The notes under the pieces: generated by a model | The model's input: the letters and a program-made list of their open reading frames with translations, nothing else | Told to the model about the DNA's origin: nothing | The model's database searches: none | Translations under genes and position numbers: made by a program | Assembly: GCF_016755875.1 (NCBI RefSeq) | Contig: NZ_BNED01000005.1 | Location: 744,001-808,000 of the forward strand | Reading direction: 5' to 3' | From: Streptomyces spororaveus | GTDB lineage: Bacteria; Actinomycetota; Actinomycetes; Streptomycetales; Streptomycetaceae | DNA: 64,000 bases | Part shown: piece by piece, positions 43,196-52,367 of the stretch | Position numbering within the stretch: position 1 is the first letter of the stretch | Layout of the letters: each line of letters begins with the position of its first letter

Positions 43196-44275
43196 ATGAG
43201 CAGCATCGCCAACATCCAGGCACCCTCCGGGCTCCTGGCCGACATCAAGCACCGATCCGACGGCGACCACCAGGTGTTCGGCATCCACCTGCGGTGGCAG
43301 ATCGGTGACAATCAGCCCGACCACGGAACCTGGCCCCCGCCGGCGGACTGGAACGAAGGCAACGCACCCTACCCGCACCTCTACGAGGTGTGGATCAACG
43401 GTGAGGCCCGACAGACGGTGTTCCTCCATTGGCCGGCCTGGAACTGGTCCCCGTCCAACTCCCACTGGGTGGACCTGGGTGAAGAGCCCGACGCCGAATA
43501 CCGGGTGAAGATCCGGGCCAAGGCCGACGGTTCGTTCACCCCGTTCACCAACGAGGTCACCGTCGCCGCGGCCGCCGCGGTGGCCTGGTCCGCCCCTCCG
43601 AAGCCCCGGGGCGCGAAGTCCGGCGCCGACCGCTCTCCGCGTCACGGCACGATGAATCAACCGCGCAGCCGGGCCGCCGCCGCGATCAGGGACGAGGACC
43701 AGTCTCCGATCTGCGCGAAGGCCCGGGCCGAGAACACCAGCACCACCTGGCAGGAGGTGCTGCCGGGCGCCGACCGGATGCTGGCCGACTACCCCTGGAA
43801 CAACGCCCTGCGCTATCTGGAGTACCGGAAGTTCTTCGAGGGCAGCACCGTCGCCTCCACCGGGAACCCGGCGTTCGCCGGTCTCGACCTTGTTCCCAGC
43901 GCGGACCTCGGCGACTGGCCCACGACGCGGCTGGATGCCTCGGCCGCAAGCCACACGTTCTCGTACGACTACATGGCCTATCACACCGACGACACCTGGT
44001 CGCACCGCTGGTTCCTCACCCGCGAGGGGTGGGACCCCCGCAGCGGACTCTCGTGGGAGGACCTGGAGCCCGTTCCGTTCCTGGTCGAAGTCCAGGGAGC
44101 CCCGCGTGAGGAGGACTCGACCTCGTGGGAGTTCGCCACCCTCCCGACCCGAAGCGGGCGGGCCGCGATCGTGCATGTCTGGGGCGGTCACGGCGGCCCT
44201 AACACCCCCGACGGCGGCAACGGCGGCAACACCGGCGAGTTCTTCCTGTCCGTGTGCGACGTGGTGTTCCACTGA
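43196..44275 (+). CDS. AA10-like (LPMO) protein with N-terminal domain and no signal peptide
   Basis: 359 residues. ATG with GAGAAGGA upstream. Residues 1-125 form a beta-rich domain (IHLRWQIGDNQPDHGTWPPP, HLYEVWINGEARQTVFLHWP), possibly fibronectin-like. From H150-GTMNQPRSRAAA onward it resembles AA10 lytic polysaccharide monooxygenase: second histidine His263 (FSYDYMAYHTDDTWSHRWFL), TREGWDPRSGLSWEDLEPV, and the end GEFFLSVCDVVF. In true AA10 enzymes the first His is the mature N-terminus; here it is internal, and no signal peptide is seen. Either it is cut at Arg149-His150, or it has a different job. Ends at a strong terminator. Confidence 0.75.
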   Translation: MSSIANIQAPSGLLADIKHRSDGDHQVFGIHLRWQIGDNQPDHGTWPPPADWNEGNAPYPHLYEVWINGEARQTVFLHWPAWNWSPSNSHWVDLGEEPDAEYRVKIRAKADGSFTPFTNEVTVAAAAAVAWSAPPKPRGAKSGADRSPRHGTMNQPRSRAAAAIRDEDQSPICAKARAENTSTTWQEVLPGADRMLADYPWNNALRYLEYRKFFEGSTVASTGNPAFAGLDLVPSADLGDWPTTRLDASAASHTFSYDYMAYHTDDTWSHRWFLTREGWDPRSGLSWEDLEPVPFLVEVQGAPREEDSTSWEFATLPTRSGRAAIVHVWGGHGGPNTPDGGNGGNTGEFFLSVCDVVFH

Positions 44276-44333
44276 CGCCTTCCGGATCCGAACGCCCGTT
44301 CAGGGGAAGCGGAACGGGTGAGGCTCCATGGAG

Positions 44334-44363
44334 GGGGCGGCCGCGCGAGGCCGCGGCCGCCCC
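44334..44363 (+). terminator. Terminator of the AA10-like gene
   Basis: GGGGCGGCCGCG (44334-44345), a six-base loop and CGCGGCCGCCCC (44352-44363): a perfect 12-bp stem, 58 bases after the stop. Confidence 0.7.
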
Positions 44364-44379
44364 GCGGGGAGGGTAACGG

Positions 44380-45190
44380 CAGGGAGAGCCAGACCGCCGT
44401 GCCCTCAGCCGCAGCTGCTCGTCCTCCTTGCCCCACGCCGCCAGAGTGGCGTGGGGGAAGCGCCGCCCCTCGGCCACGCCGCTCGGGGCGGCGTCCAGGA
44501 CGAGGGTCCGCGCGGTGGCAGGGGTCTCGGGGATGCGCACGCGGAGCAGGGTGACGTCGTCCGGATCGTCGGGAGTTCGCTCACCACCGCGTCGAGGGCA
44601 CGCATCAGCTGCCAGGACGGTATCCCGGCCTTCGCCCGTGCGTGGGAGGCGGGCCGCAGTTGCCCCATGACGGCAGCGGCGTCCAGCCCGCGTCCCGTCA
44701 CATCGCCGATCACCACGCCCACCCGGCCGCCGCCCAGCGGGATCAGGCCGAACCGGCCGCCGCCCAACCCGGCGTCCTGCCGGGCCGGGAAGTAGCGGCT
44801 CGCAGTCGGCGTCCCCGGCACGTCCGGCGGTGAACCCGTGAGGCTGCGCTGAGGGTGAGAGCGATGTGGCGCTGCTGCTCGTAGAGCTGGGCGGGCATCT
44901 CCTCGGCGGCTTTGCGCTCCGTGACGTCGCGAATGGCCGCGGAGAACGAGCGTCCCGTCGGGGGTTTCCAGGGGACTCAGGCTGATCTCCACCGGAAACT
45001 CGCGCCCGTCCCGGCACAGCCCGTACAGCTCCAGCCCCGCCCCCCTTGGGCCTGACCTGCCGGTTGACGAAGTAGCCGTCGCGGGAATCGGAGTGGTGGC
45101 CGCGGAACCGGTGGGGTACGAGCACCTCAGGGCCAGTGGATGGACTGCCTGGACGGCGGGGTGGAGGCCGTCACGATCGGATATCCATAG
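44380..45190 (-). pseudogene. Decayed PAS-PP2C phosphatase
   Basis: Pieces in several frames run in order: the PAS end [45 protein letters not shown], the PP2C core [20 protein letters not shown] and [20 protein letters not shown], the end [12 protein letters not shown], then a hint of a kinase-like region ([12 protein letters not shown]). The metal-binding Gly-Asp pair of the first motif is lost ([10 protein letters not shown]). The gene once resembled the three live phosphatases in the window. Confidence 0.75.
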
Positions 45191-45352
45191 GATCATCGCA
45201 CATGCAAACTCCATGGAATGAACGTACCGCGCAGAAACCGTTGGCCCACCAACGAGTGCTGCTACCAATTGCCATGCGCCCGAGCCCGAGTTGGGAAACC
45301 ACCTCGTGGTCGTGCGCGAGTCCCCCGCCTCCGGCAAGAACGGAATCCACCC

Positions 45353-45832
45353 ATGGCAATCGCACTCCGCAAGACGCTCGCCGTCGCAACGCTGGCCCTG
45401 AGCGCCTCCCTCCTGCCGGCCGTCGGGGCACAGGCCGTAGACACCGCCGCCCCGTCCCTGCGCGCTCCCAGCCTCTACTGCCTCGCCAACGCCTGGGAAA
45501 CCCCGAATGTCTCCACGAAGCCGTGCGATGCCGCCGACCGAGGCCAGCACTGGACCGTCTCGGGCCAGCAGATCTCCCTCAGCAACGCGCGGGGCTACTG
45601 TCTCGCCAACACGTGGAACGCTCAGGACGTCTCGGTGAAGCCTTGCAACCCCAAGGACCAGGGCCAGTACTGGACTGTCTCGGGCCAGCAGATCTCCCTC
45701 ACCTATGCGCCGGCCTATTGCCTGGCCAACGCCTGGCAGACCCCGAACATTTCAACCAAGCCGTGCGACTCCGCCGACCGCGGCCAGCGCTGGGTGATCT
45801 TCAACGACCAGATCAGCCTCGCTGCAGCCTGA
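45353..45832 (+). CDS. Secreted ricin-type beta-trefoil lectin-like protein
   Basis: 159 residues. The ATG at 45353 gives a clear signal peptide ([22 protein letters not shown]). The mature part is three near-identical 40-residue repeats, each with [18 protein letters not shown] and a Q-x-W motif ([39 protein letters not shown]). Paired cysteines in each repeat would make disulfides. Three QxW lobes are the plan of a ricin B-like sugar-binding trefoil. Released lectin; ligand unknown. No enzyme domain is attached. Confidence 0.82.
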   Translation: MAIALRKTLAVATLALSASLLPAVGAQAVDTAAPSLRAPSLYCLANAWETPNVSTKPCDAADRGQHWTVSGQQISLSNARGYCLANTWNAQDVSVKPCNPKDQGQYWTVSGQQISLTYAPAYCLANAWQTPNISTKPCDSADRGQRWVIFNDQISLAAA

Positions 45833-45854
45833 CCCCTGCCCACCGCCGCACCCT

Positions 45855-45889
45855 GCCTCTGCCCGGGCTCCCCGCGGTCCGGGGGAGGC
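45855..45889. terminator. Imperfect hairpin between convergent genes
   Basis: GCCTC-TG-CCCGG pairs with CCGGG-G-GAGGC around a 12-base loop. It lies between the lectin gene and the acyl-CoA ligase gene ends. Confidence 0.45.
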
Positions 45890-45944
45890 GGGTGAGGAAG
45901 GCCGCCCTCAGGATCGAGAGCGGGGACGAGCCCGTCCGGAGGTC

Positions 45945-47438
45945 TCACCGATCGGTGATCACGATCTCGCGCTTGAGGATCTTGCCTGTGGGACCCTTGG
46001 GGAGCTCGGCCGCGAAGGTGACGATCCGGGGGTACTTGTACGCCGCCACCCGGTCCCTGACGTACGCCCGGATCTCCTCGGCCGTGGCCTCGGCACCGGG
46101 CCGGAGCACGATCACCGCCGCGATCTCCTCCCCGTGGAACGAGTGCGGCACGCCGACGACGGCGGCTTCGGCGACGGACGGGTGTGCGTACAGCACCTCC
46201 TCGACCTCACGCGGGTACACGTTGTAGCCACCGCGGATGATCAGGTCCTTCTTGCGGTCGACGATGAAGTAGAAGCCGTCCTCGTCGACACGCGCCAGGT
46301 CACCGCTGTGGAACCATCCGCCGTGGACCGCCTCCGCCGTGGCCTCGGGGCGGTTCCAGTAGCCCGTCATGAGGTTCTCGCCGCGGATCGCGATCTCGCC
46401 GACCTCTCCCGAGGGCACCGCGCCGCCGCCCTCGGCCACGAGCCTCATCTCGACCCCGCGGACGGGCTGTCCGATCGAGCCCGCCTTGCGCGGGCGGTCC
46501 GGGTGGTTGAAGGCCGCGACCGGTGAGGTCTCGGAGAGTCCGTATCCTTCGAGGACGGTGACCCCGAAGCGCCGCTCGAAGCCGTGCAGCACCTCTACCG
46601 GAAGCGAGGCGCCGCCGGAGACCGCCAGGCGGAGCCCGCGGGCGCTGAAGCCTTCGGGGAGCTCGGCATGGAGCAGCGCCGCGTACATCGTCGGCACGCC
46701 GAGGAACACGGTGACCCCGTCGCGGGCGATGGTCTCCAGGGCGCGCTGCGGCTCGAACCGCGGCAACAGCGTCAGTGTGGCGCCGGCGGCAACGGCCGTG
46801 TTCAGCGCGCAGGTCTGGCCGAAGGCGTGGAAGAGGGGCAGGCCACCGAAGAGCACGTCGTCGGGTCCGACCCGAAGCAGCGTCTCGGCCGTGGTGGCGG
46901 CGTTGGTGGCCAGGTTCCGGTGGGACAGTTCGGCGCCCTTCGGCGTCCCGGTCGTGCCCGAGGTGTAGAGGATGAGGGCCGGGTCGTCATCGGTACGGTC
47001 GACGACGCCGGGCGCCGGTTCGTGGGCCCGCAGCAGGTCGTCGAAGTCCGCGGGCTCGGTCACCAGGCATTCGGTTCCGGTCTCGGCAGCGGCCTTCACG
47101 GCCTCCTCCGCGAACAGAGGGAACACCAGCGCGACCCGCGCCCCGCAGTCGCGCAGGGTGAAGGCCACCTCACGGGCTCTGAGGAGCGGATTCATCGGCA
47201 CGACCACACCGCCGGCCCGCAGGATGCCGTAGTAGACGACCGGGAACAGCGGCACGTTGGGCATGGTCAGCGCGATGCGGTCGCCGGGCCGGACGCCGCG
47301 GTCGCGCAGGAGGGCGGCGACCCTGGCGCTCGCGTCGTCCAACTGGGCGTAGGTGAGCGTGCTGTCGTCGTGGCGGACGGCGATGCGATCGCCGTGGGCC
47401 GCGGCGGAGTCCACGAGGAACGTGGCGAGGTTGGTCAT
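45945..47438 (-). CDS. Long-chain fatty-acid/acyl-CoA ligase
   Basis: 497 residues with all ANL-superfamily motifs: LILYTSGTTGTPKGAELSH (ATP loop), EGYGLSETSPVAAFN, GWFHSGDLARVDEDGFYFIV DRKKDLIIRGGYNVYPREVE, and the catalytic lysine in PKGPTGKILKRE. AAGGAGATTG precedes the ATG. It activates a carboxylic acid as an AMP ester, then CoA thioester. Divergent from the AraC gene and probably part of the same catabolic cluster (inference). Confidence 0.93.
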   Translation of the reverse strand: MTNLATFLVDSAAAHGDRIAVRHDDSTLTYAQLDDASARVAALLRDRGVRPGDRIALTMPNVPLFPVVYYGILRAGGVVVPMNPLLRAREVAFTLRDCGARVALVFPLFAEEAVKAAAETGTECLVTEPADFDDLLRAHEPAPGVVDRTDDDPALILYTSGTTGTPKGAELSHRNLATNAATTAETLLRVGPDDVLFGGLPLFHAFGQTCALNTAVAAGATLTLLPRFEPQRALETIARDGVTVFLGVPTMYAALLHAELPEGFSARGLRLAVSGGASLPVEVLHGFERRFGVTVLEGYGLSETSPVAAFNHPDRPRKAGSIGQPVRGVEMRLVAEGGGAVPSGEVGEIAIRGENLMTGYWNRPEATAEAVHGGWFHSGDLARVDEDGFYFIVDRKKDLIIRGGYNVYPREVEEVLYAHPSVAEAAVVGVPHSFHGEEIAAVIVLRPGAEATAEEIRAYVRDRVAAYKYPRIVTFAAELPKGPTGKILKREIVITDR

Positions 47439-47834
47439 GTCGGCAATCTCCTTGGGTTCGTCTCGGTTTGCGACGAGGCAGCCCGAGGGCGGATCACGTC
47501 ACGAGGGTGGTGACCCCGTCGCGGGCGCGGGCGGTACCGGTGCCGTGCGACCGGGCCGACCGGAGCCGCAGCCATGGCGCCTGAGCCCGGTGATGGTGTG
47601 GGTGTTCCGCCCCGGTGCGGCGACGGGCCCGATCGGGGCGCGTGCGGCGGCTCGACCGCGCGCGTCACACCGTCCATGTCCGCCTCCGTGCCCTCGCGTG
47701 TTCGCCGGCCCAGGGCGGTCGCCAGGTGCGGACCGGGCCGGTGAACGGCGCCATGCTAGGTTGCCCACTCCACGCCGCGCTTATCCTGGCGTGACATGAG
47801 ACTTTTCTTTTCGGGACAGTCTTGGAGCGTGCAC
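47439..47834. promoter_or_regulatory. Divergent control region, acyl-CoA ligase/AraC
   Basis: About 395 bases without a credible gene. It separates the leftward ligase from the rightward AraC-type regulator and is the likely binding region of the latter. CATGCTAGGTTG near 47752 is a possible -10 region. Confidence 0.4.
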
Positions 47835-48857
47835 ATGAGGCCCCTGGTCCGCACCGCAGCCCTCAGCGGCTACGTCGAGCTGTGTCGATCGCTCGGTATC
47901 GACCCTCAGCCGCTGATGAAGCGCGTGGGCCTGGACACTGCCGCCCTCGCCGTCCAGGACCGGTGGATCTCCGGCTCCGCCGCGGTCCAGGTGCTGGAAC
48001 TGTCGGCAGCCGCCACGGGCCACGAGGACTTCGGATTGCTCATGGCGGAGTTCCGGCGCTTCTCCAACCTCGGCCCCATCAGCCTGGTCGTCCGCGAGGA
48101 ACCCGATGTGCGGAGCGCCCTGGGGCTGTTGATCCGCCATCAGCACATGTACAACGAGGTCCTGGACACCCGGCTCTCCGAGGGGGACGGGCTGGCCACC
48201 TTGAAGGTCGACCTGCGTCTCGGCGAAGCGATGCACACCCGGCAGGCCACGGAGCTGGCCGTCGCCGCCTACCACCGGATCCTGCGCGACTTCCTGCACA
48301 CCCGGTGGCAGCCGCTCTCCGTCTGGTTCAGACACCCGGCACCGGCAGTTGTCTCGACGCACCGGCGCGCCTTCGGCCCCATCGTGGAGTTCGACCGTGA
48401 GTTCGACGGCATCGTCTTCTACGCGGGCGATCTCGACGCGCCCAACGCGATGGCGGATCCGCTCCTGCGCGCGTACGCCCACCAGTACTTCGAGGCGATC
48501 ACCGTGCCCCGGGACACCACCGCCGCGGACCGGGTGCGCGAGCTGATCGAGGTCCTGCTGCCGACCGGGCGCTGCTCGATCGAGCAGGTCGCCCGCAGCC
48601 TGGGCGTGGACCGGCGGACCGTCCACCGGCACCTGGCCGCCTCGGGCGAGACGTTCTCCTCGCTCCTGGGCGCCACCCGCCGGCACCTCGCGGAGCAGTT
48701 CGTCGCGAATCCACGGCGCTCACTCACGGAGATCTCCGACCTGCTGGGCTTCTCGTCGCTGAGCGGCTTCTCGCGCTGGTTCCACGAGCAGTTCGGATGC
48801 AGCCCCCGGGCATGGCGCAGCGCCAGGAGCCGACCCCGGCTCCCCGGCCAGGACTGA
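47835..48857 (+). CDS. AraC-family regulator (OruR/arabinose-binding-like N-terminal domain)
   Basis: 340 residues. The start is set at the ATG at 47835 with GGAG upstream; an ATG at 47796 lacks one. The N-terminal sensor domain (about 5-200: ALSGYVELCRSLGIDPQPLM, HEDFGLLMAEFRRFSNLGPI) resembles the OruR-type ligand domain. The C-terminal double HTH (about 245-335: SIEQVARSLGVDRRTVHRHL, ISDLLGFSSLSGFSRWFHEQ FGCSPRAWR) is AraC. It precedes the five-gene catabolic operon and likely controls it. Confidence 0.92.
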   Translation: MRPLVRTAALSGYVELCRSLGIDPQPLMKRVGLDTAALAVQDRWISGSAAVQVLELSAAATGHEDFGLLMAEFRRFSNLGPISLVVREEPDVRSALGLLIRHQHMYNEVLDTRLSEGDGLATLKVDLRLGEAMHTRQATELAVAAYHRILRDFLHTRWQPLSVWFRHPAPAVVSTHRRAFGPIVEFDREFDGIVFYAGDLDAPNAMADPLLRAYAHQYFEAITVPRDTTAADRVRELIEVLLPTGRCSIEQVARSLGVDRRTVHRHLAASGETFSSLLGATRRHLAEQFVANPRRSLTEISDLLGFSSLSGFSRWFHEQFGCSPRAWRSARSRPRLPGQD

Positions 48858-49195
48858 CACCGCGGGCCGGCCGGGCTCGGCCGAGCCATGCCACGCCGGC
48901 CCACTCGGCACAGCCCACGCGATGTCCCCAAATGACAAATTATCTGTCCCTGAGAGTCAAGCGATCGCCGTTGCCCGCCCCTACCTTGGCACCACCGCAG
49001 AGACGCGGTCGGCCGCCGGACGGAAGCGGGGTCCCCTGTGCACGCTTCCCCCGAATCGGCCGATCGTACGAGGGCCGCCATGCGCCCGCTGTCCCCGGTG
49101 ACCCGCATCCATCCTCGCCGGGCATCTCAGCCCCTCGCATCGCGCGCGGCGATGCTTCCGGTGAGTGATCACCGATCGCACGAAGGAGACGGACC
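48858..49195 (+). promoter_or_regulatory. Promoter region of the catabolic operon with dyad GACA-N7-TGTC
   Basis: 338 bases. GACA at 48934-48937 and TGTC at 48945-48948 make an inverted repeat in an AT-rich patch (GACAAATTATCTGTC). GGCTCGGCCGAGCC (48874-48887) is a perfect palindrome just after the regulator gene, possibly its terminator. No gene seen. Confidence 0.45.
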
Positions 49196-50248
49196 GTGCA
49201 TTTCCACGACGACTCACTTTTCCCGGAGAACCAGGAGAAGCTGGTGATCCAGGCTGCTCCCTACGGGCCGGAGTGGCTGCCCGGCGACGCCGACGACCTC
49301 CCCCTGACGATGGACGAGCACGTACAGGCGGCCGTGGACTGCTACAACGCCGGAGCCACCGTGCTCCACATCCACGTACGTGAGCTCGACGGCAAGGGCT
49401 CCAAGCGGATGTCCATGTTCAACGAGCTGCTGGGCCGGCTGCGCCAGGCCGTGCCGGACATGGTCCTGCAGATCGGCGGCTCGATCTCGTTCGCTCCGGA
49501 GGGCGAGGGCAGCGAGGCCAAGTGGCTGAGCTACGACACCCGCCACCTGCTGGCCGATCTCGACCCCGCGCCCGACCAGGTGACGATCGCGATCAACACC
49601 AGCCAGATGAACATCGTCGAGATCATGACCGACGACGACCTGGCAGGAACCTCGATTGCGAAGCCCGAGTACTACAAGGCCTACCGCGACATGGTCGTCG
49701 AGGCGGGCCCCGACTTCTACCTGGAGCACCTGGAGCGGCTGCGCGAGAACGGCATCCAGCCGCACTTCCAACTCGCCACGCTGGCCCAGCTCGAAACCGT
49801 GGAGCGGCTCATCCGAGCCGGCGTCCACACCGGCCCGCTGATCCTCAACTACGTGGCCATCGGCGGCGGTTTCGCGGGCCGGCACCCGGCAGACCTGATC
49901 GAGTTCGTCCGTCGCACCCCGGACGGCGCCGTCCTCACCATCGAGAGTTCCATGCGCGCGGTGGCGCCGATGAACGCGATCGGCATCGCCCTCGGTGTGC
50001 ACGTGCGCGTGGGCAACGAGGACAACCTGTGGCGGCGGAAGGGCGAGCGCATGACCACCCTTGAGCAGATCGAGCAGATGGTGCACATCTCCGAGGCGCT
50101 CGGCCGCGACATCGCGACGGGCGCCGAGGCCAAGAAGATCTACAAGCTCGGCGAGTACTACTCCGGCGCCAACGAGACGCTGGCCCGTCTCGGCATGGTG
50201 CCGAACCGCCGTCCCGGTCAGCGCGGCCCCATGCTGCGCGTCGTCTGA
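49196..50248 (+). CDS. BKACE-family beta-keto acid cleavage enzyme
   Basis: 350 residues. GTG with GAAGGAGACGG upstream. The DUF849/BKACE fold binds zinc through His58 and His60 (AGATVLHIHVRE) and condenses a beta-keto acid with acetyl-CoA to give acetoacetate plus a new acyl-CoA. AINTSQMNIVEIMTDD, TLAQLETVERLIRAGVHTGP and HVRVGNEDNLWRRKGE are family features. The natural beta-keto acid is unknown; dehydrocarnitine, 3-keto-5-aminohexanoate and several others are known substrates. Confidence 0.93.
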   Translation: MHFHDDSLFPENQEKLVIQAAPYGPEWLPGDADDLPLTMDEHVQAAVDCYNAGATVLHIHVRELDGKGSKRMSMFNELLGRLRQAVPDMVLQIGGSISFAPEGEGSEAKWLSYDTRHLLADLDPAPDQVTIAINTSQMNIVEIMTDDDLAGTSIAKPEYYKAYRDMVVEAGPDFYLEHLERLRENGIQPHFQLATLAQLETVERLIRAGVHTGPLILNYVAIGGGFAGRHPADLIEFVRRTPDGAVLTIESSMRAVAPMNAIGIALGVHVRVGNEDNLWRRKGERMTTLEQIEQMVHISEALGRDIATGAEAKKIYKLGEYYSGANETLARLGMVPNRRPGQRGPMLRVV

Positions 50249-50295
50249 TCGCGGCACGGGACCACCACGCCGCCGTGCCGCCACGCGGCTACGGA

Positions 50296-50325
50296 CCCCC
50301 GGGGCTGCCAGCCCCCGGGGCTGCC
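50296..50325 (+). repeat. Intercistronic 14-bp direct repeat with hairpin potential
   Basis: CCCCCGGGGCTGCC occurs at 50296-50309 and again at 50312-50325. GGGGCT/AGCCCC also pair as a 6-bp hairpin between the copies. It might modulate expression of the downstream genes relative to BKACE. Confidence 0.5.
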
Positions 50326-50390
50326 GTGACCCCCGGCACCGGCGGCCCCTTCCTCTCTTACCCACCTCCCACGAACAACGGAGCACGCCC

Positions 50391-51365
50391 ATGGCTCACG
50401 CCATTCGCTTCAAGGAGACCGGCGGTCCCGAGGTCCTGCGCCGGGAAGAGGTCGTCGTCGGCGACCCCGGTCCGGGCGAGGTACGGATCCGGCACGAGGC
50501 CGTCGGACTCAACTTCGCCGACACCTACTTCCGCAGCGGCCTGTATCCCGCACCGCTGCCCGCCGGACTGGGTGTCGAGGCCGCGGGGGTGGTCCAGGCG
50601 GTGGGCGAAGGCGTCACCCATGTCGCCGAGGGCGACCGGGTCACGTACACCGGAAGCCCGCTCGGTGCCTACAGCACGGAACGGGTCATGCCCGCCGGCC
50701 CTCTGATCCGGCTGCCGGACGGCATCGGCTTCGAGACAGCCGCCTCGATGACCATGCGCGGCCTCACTTCCGCCTACTTGTTGCGCAGGATCCACCCGCT
50801 GAAGGCCGGGGAAACGATCCTGCTGACTGCGGCGGCGGGTGGCGTCGGCCTCATCGTCTGCCAGTGGGCCAAGCTGCTCGGGCTGACCGTCATCGGCACC
50901 GTCTCCACCGAGGAGAAGGCCGAGCTCGCCCGTGCCCACGGCTGCGACCACGTCATCCGCTACCAGCGCGAGAACGTGGCCGAGCGGGTGCGCGAACTGA
51001 CGGACGGCGTCGGCGTCCCGGTCGCCTTCGACAGCATCGGCAGGTCCACCTACGCCGCCTCGCTGGCCTCGCTACGGCGCCGCGGTCTGCTGGTCTGCTT
51101 CGGTACGGCGTCCGGACCGGTCCCACCCATCGACGCCATGCAACTGGCGGTCAACGGCTCCCTTTTCGTCACCCGGCCGGCTCTCGCCGACTACATAGCC
51201 GACCCCGCGGAGCGGGCGGCGCTGGCGGGAGAGCTCTTCGACCACGTCGCTTCCGGACGCATCGCCATCGAGATCAACCAGCGCTACGCGCTCGACGACG
51301 CCGTACGGGCACACCGCGAGCTGGAGTCGGGGCGGACCACGGGATCGTCCGTCTTCGTCCTCTGA
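50391..51365 (+). CDS. Quinone oxidoreductase-like zinc-independent MDR enzyme
   Basis: 324 residues. GGAG nine bases before the ATG. A GroES-like half (VGLNFADTYFRSGLYPAPLP, PLIRLPDGIGFETAASMTMR) and an NADPH-binding half (ILLTAAAGGVGLIVCQWAKL, GCDHVIRYQRENVAERVREL) match the QOR group of the MDR superfamily. It lacks the zinc-binding Cys. Reduces an enone or quinone with NADPH. Second gene of the operon. Confidence 0.92.
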   Translation: MAHAIRFKETGGPEVLRREEVVVGDPGPGEVRIRHEAVGLNFADTYFRSGLYPAPLPAGLGVEAAGVVQAVGEGVTHVAEGDRVTYTGSPLGAYSTERVMPAGPLIRLPDGIGFETAASMTMRGLTSAYLLRRIHPLKAGETILLTAAAGGVGLIVCQWAKLLGLTVIGTVSTEEKAELARAHGCDHVIRYQRENVAERVRELTDGVGVPVAFDSIGRSTYAASLASLRRRGLLVCFGTASGPVPPIDAMQLAVNGSLFVTRPALADYIADPAERAALAGELFDHVASGRIAIEINQRYALDDAVRAHRELESGRTTGSSVFVL

Positions 51366-51413
51366 GCCGCTGCCACATCACGCGCGTCTCCACCCTCTCC
51401 AGGAGGAAGCATC

Positions 51414-52328
51414 ATGGAAAACACCGTCTCTTCGCCGGAAGGCGCACCCTGGTCGGTGCGCGCCCACTCCCACGGCTCGATCAAGGTCGAGCCGCTGACC
51501 TGCACCATCGGCGCCGAACTCTCCGGAGTGAACCTCGGCGACGCCGTGCGCGACGACGACCTGTTCGCCGAGATCAAGGCCCTGCTCCTGCAGTACAAGG
51601 TGCTGTTCCTGCGGGAACAGGACATCACGCGCGCCGACCATGTCGCCTTCGCCGAGCGCTTCGGCCCGCTGGAGGACCACCCGGTGGCCGGCAGTGACCC
51701 CGACCACCCCGGCCTGGTCCGGATCTACAAAGACCCGGACAGCGCGCCCGAGCACTACGAGAACGCGCTGCACACCGACGCCACCTGGCGCGAGAACCCG
51801 CCCATGGGCGCCGTCCTGCGCTGCATCGAGTCGCCCCCGGTGGGCGGTGACACGATCTGGGTCAACATGGCCGAGGCCCACCGCCGACTGCCGGAGCACG
51901 TCAAGACACAGATCCAGGGACTGCGCGCCCGGCACAGCATCGAGGCCACCTTCGGCGCCGCCATGCAACAAGAGGAGCGTCACGCGCTGGCAGCGCGGTT
52001 CCCCGACGCGGAGCACCCGGTGGTGCGCACCCACCCCGAGACGGGCGAACAGATCCTCTTCGTCAACGCCTTCACCACGCACTTCGTCAATTATCACACC
52101 CCCGAGAACGTGCGCTTCGGGACGGACTACGCCCCCGGCGCGGGCCTCCTGTTGAACTACCTCATCAGCCAGGCCGCCGTCCCCGAGTACCAAGTGCGCT
52201 GGCGCTGGACGCCGAACAGCGTCGCCATCTGGGACAACCGCTCCACCCAGCACTACGCAGTCCAGGACTACTGGCCCGCCGTCCGCAAGATGGAGCGCGC
52301 CGGAATCGTCGGCGACCGGCCTTTCTGA
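51414..52328 (+). CDS. TauD/TfdA-family Fe(II)/2-oxoglutarate dioxygenase
   Basis: 304 residues. AGGAGG eight bases before the ATG. Iron ligands His120-x-Asp122 (ENALHTDATWREN) and His280 (NRSTQHYAVQDYWP), with the 2-oxoglutarate Arg295 (RKMERAGIVGDRPF). The family hydroxylates taurine, alkyl sulfates, 2,4-D and related acids. A sulfonate/sulfate ester substrate is attractive because of the sulfur genes 3-8 kb away, but carboxylic substrates are equally possible. Confidence 0.93.
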   Translation: MENTVSSPEGAPWSVRAHSHGSIKVEPLTCTIGAELSGVNLGDAVRDDDLFAEIKALLLQYKVLFLREQDITRADHVAFAERFGPLEDHPVAGSDPDHPGLVRIYKDPDSAPEHYENALHTDATWRENPPMGAVLRCIESPPVGGDTIWVNMAEAHRRLPEHVKTQIQGLRARHSIEATFGAAMQQEERHALAARFPDAEHPVVRTHPETGEQILFVNAFTTHFVNYHTPENVRFGTDYAPGAGLLLNYLISQAAVPEYQVRWRWTPNSVAIWDNRSTQHYAVQDYWPAVRKMERAGIVGDRPF

Positions 52329-52367
52329 CCCTTTCCCTTTCCGCCAAGAGCAGTTGAGGTGATGACA

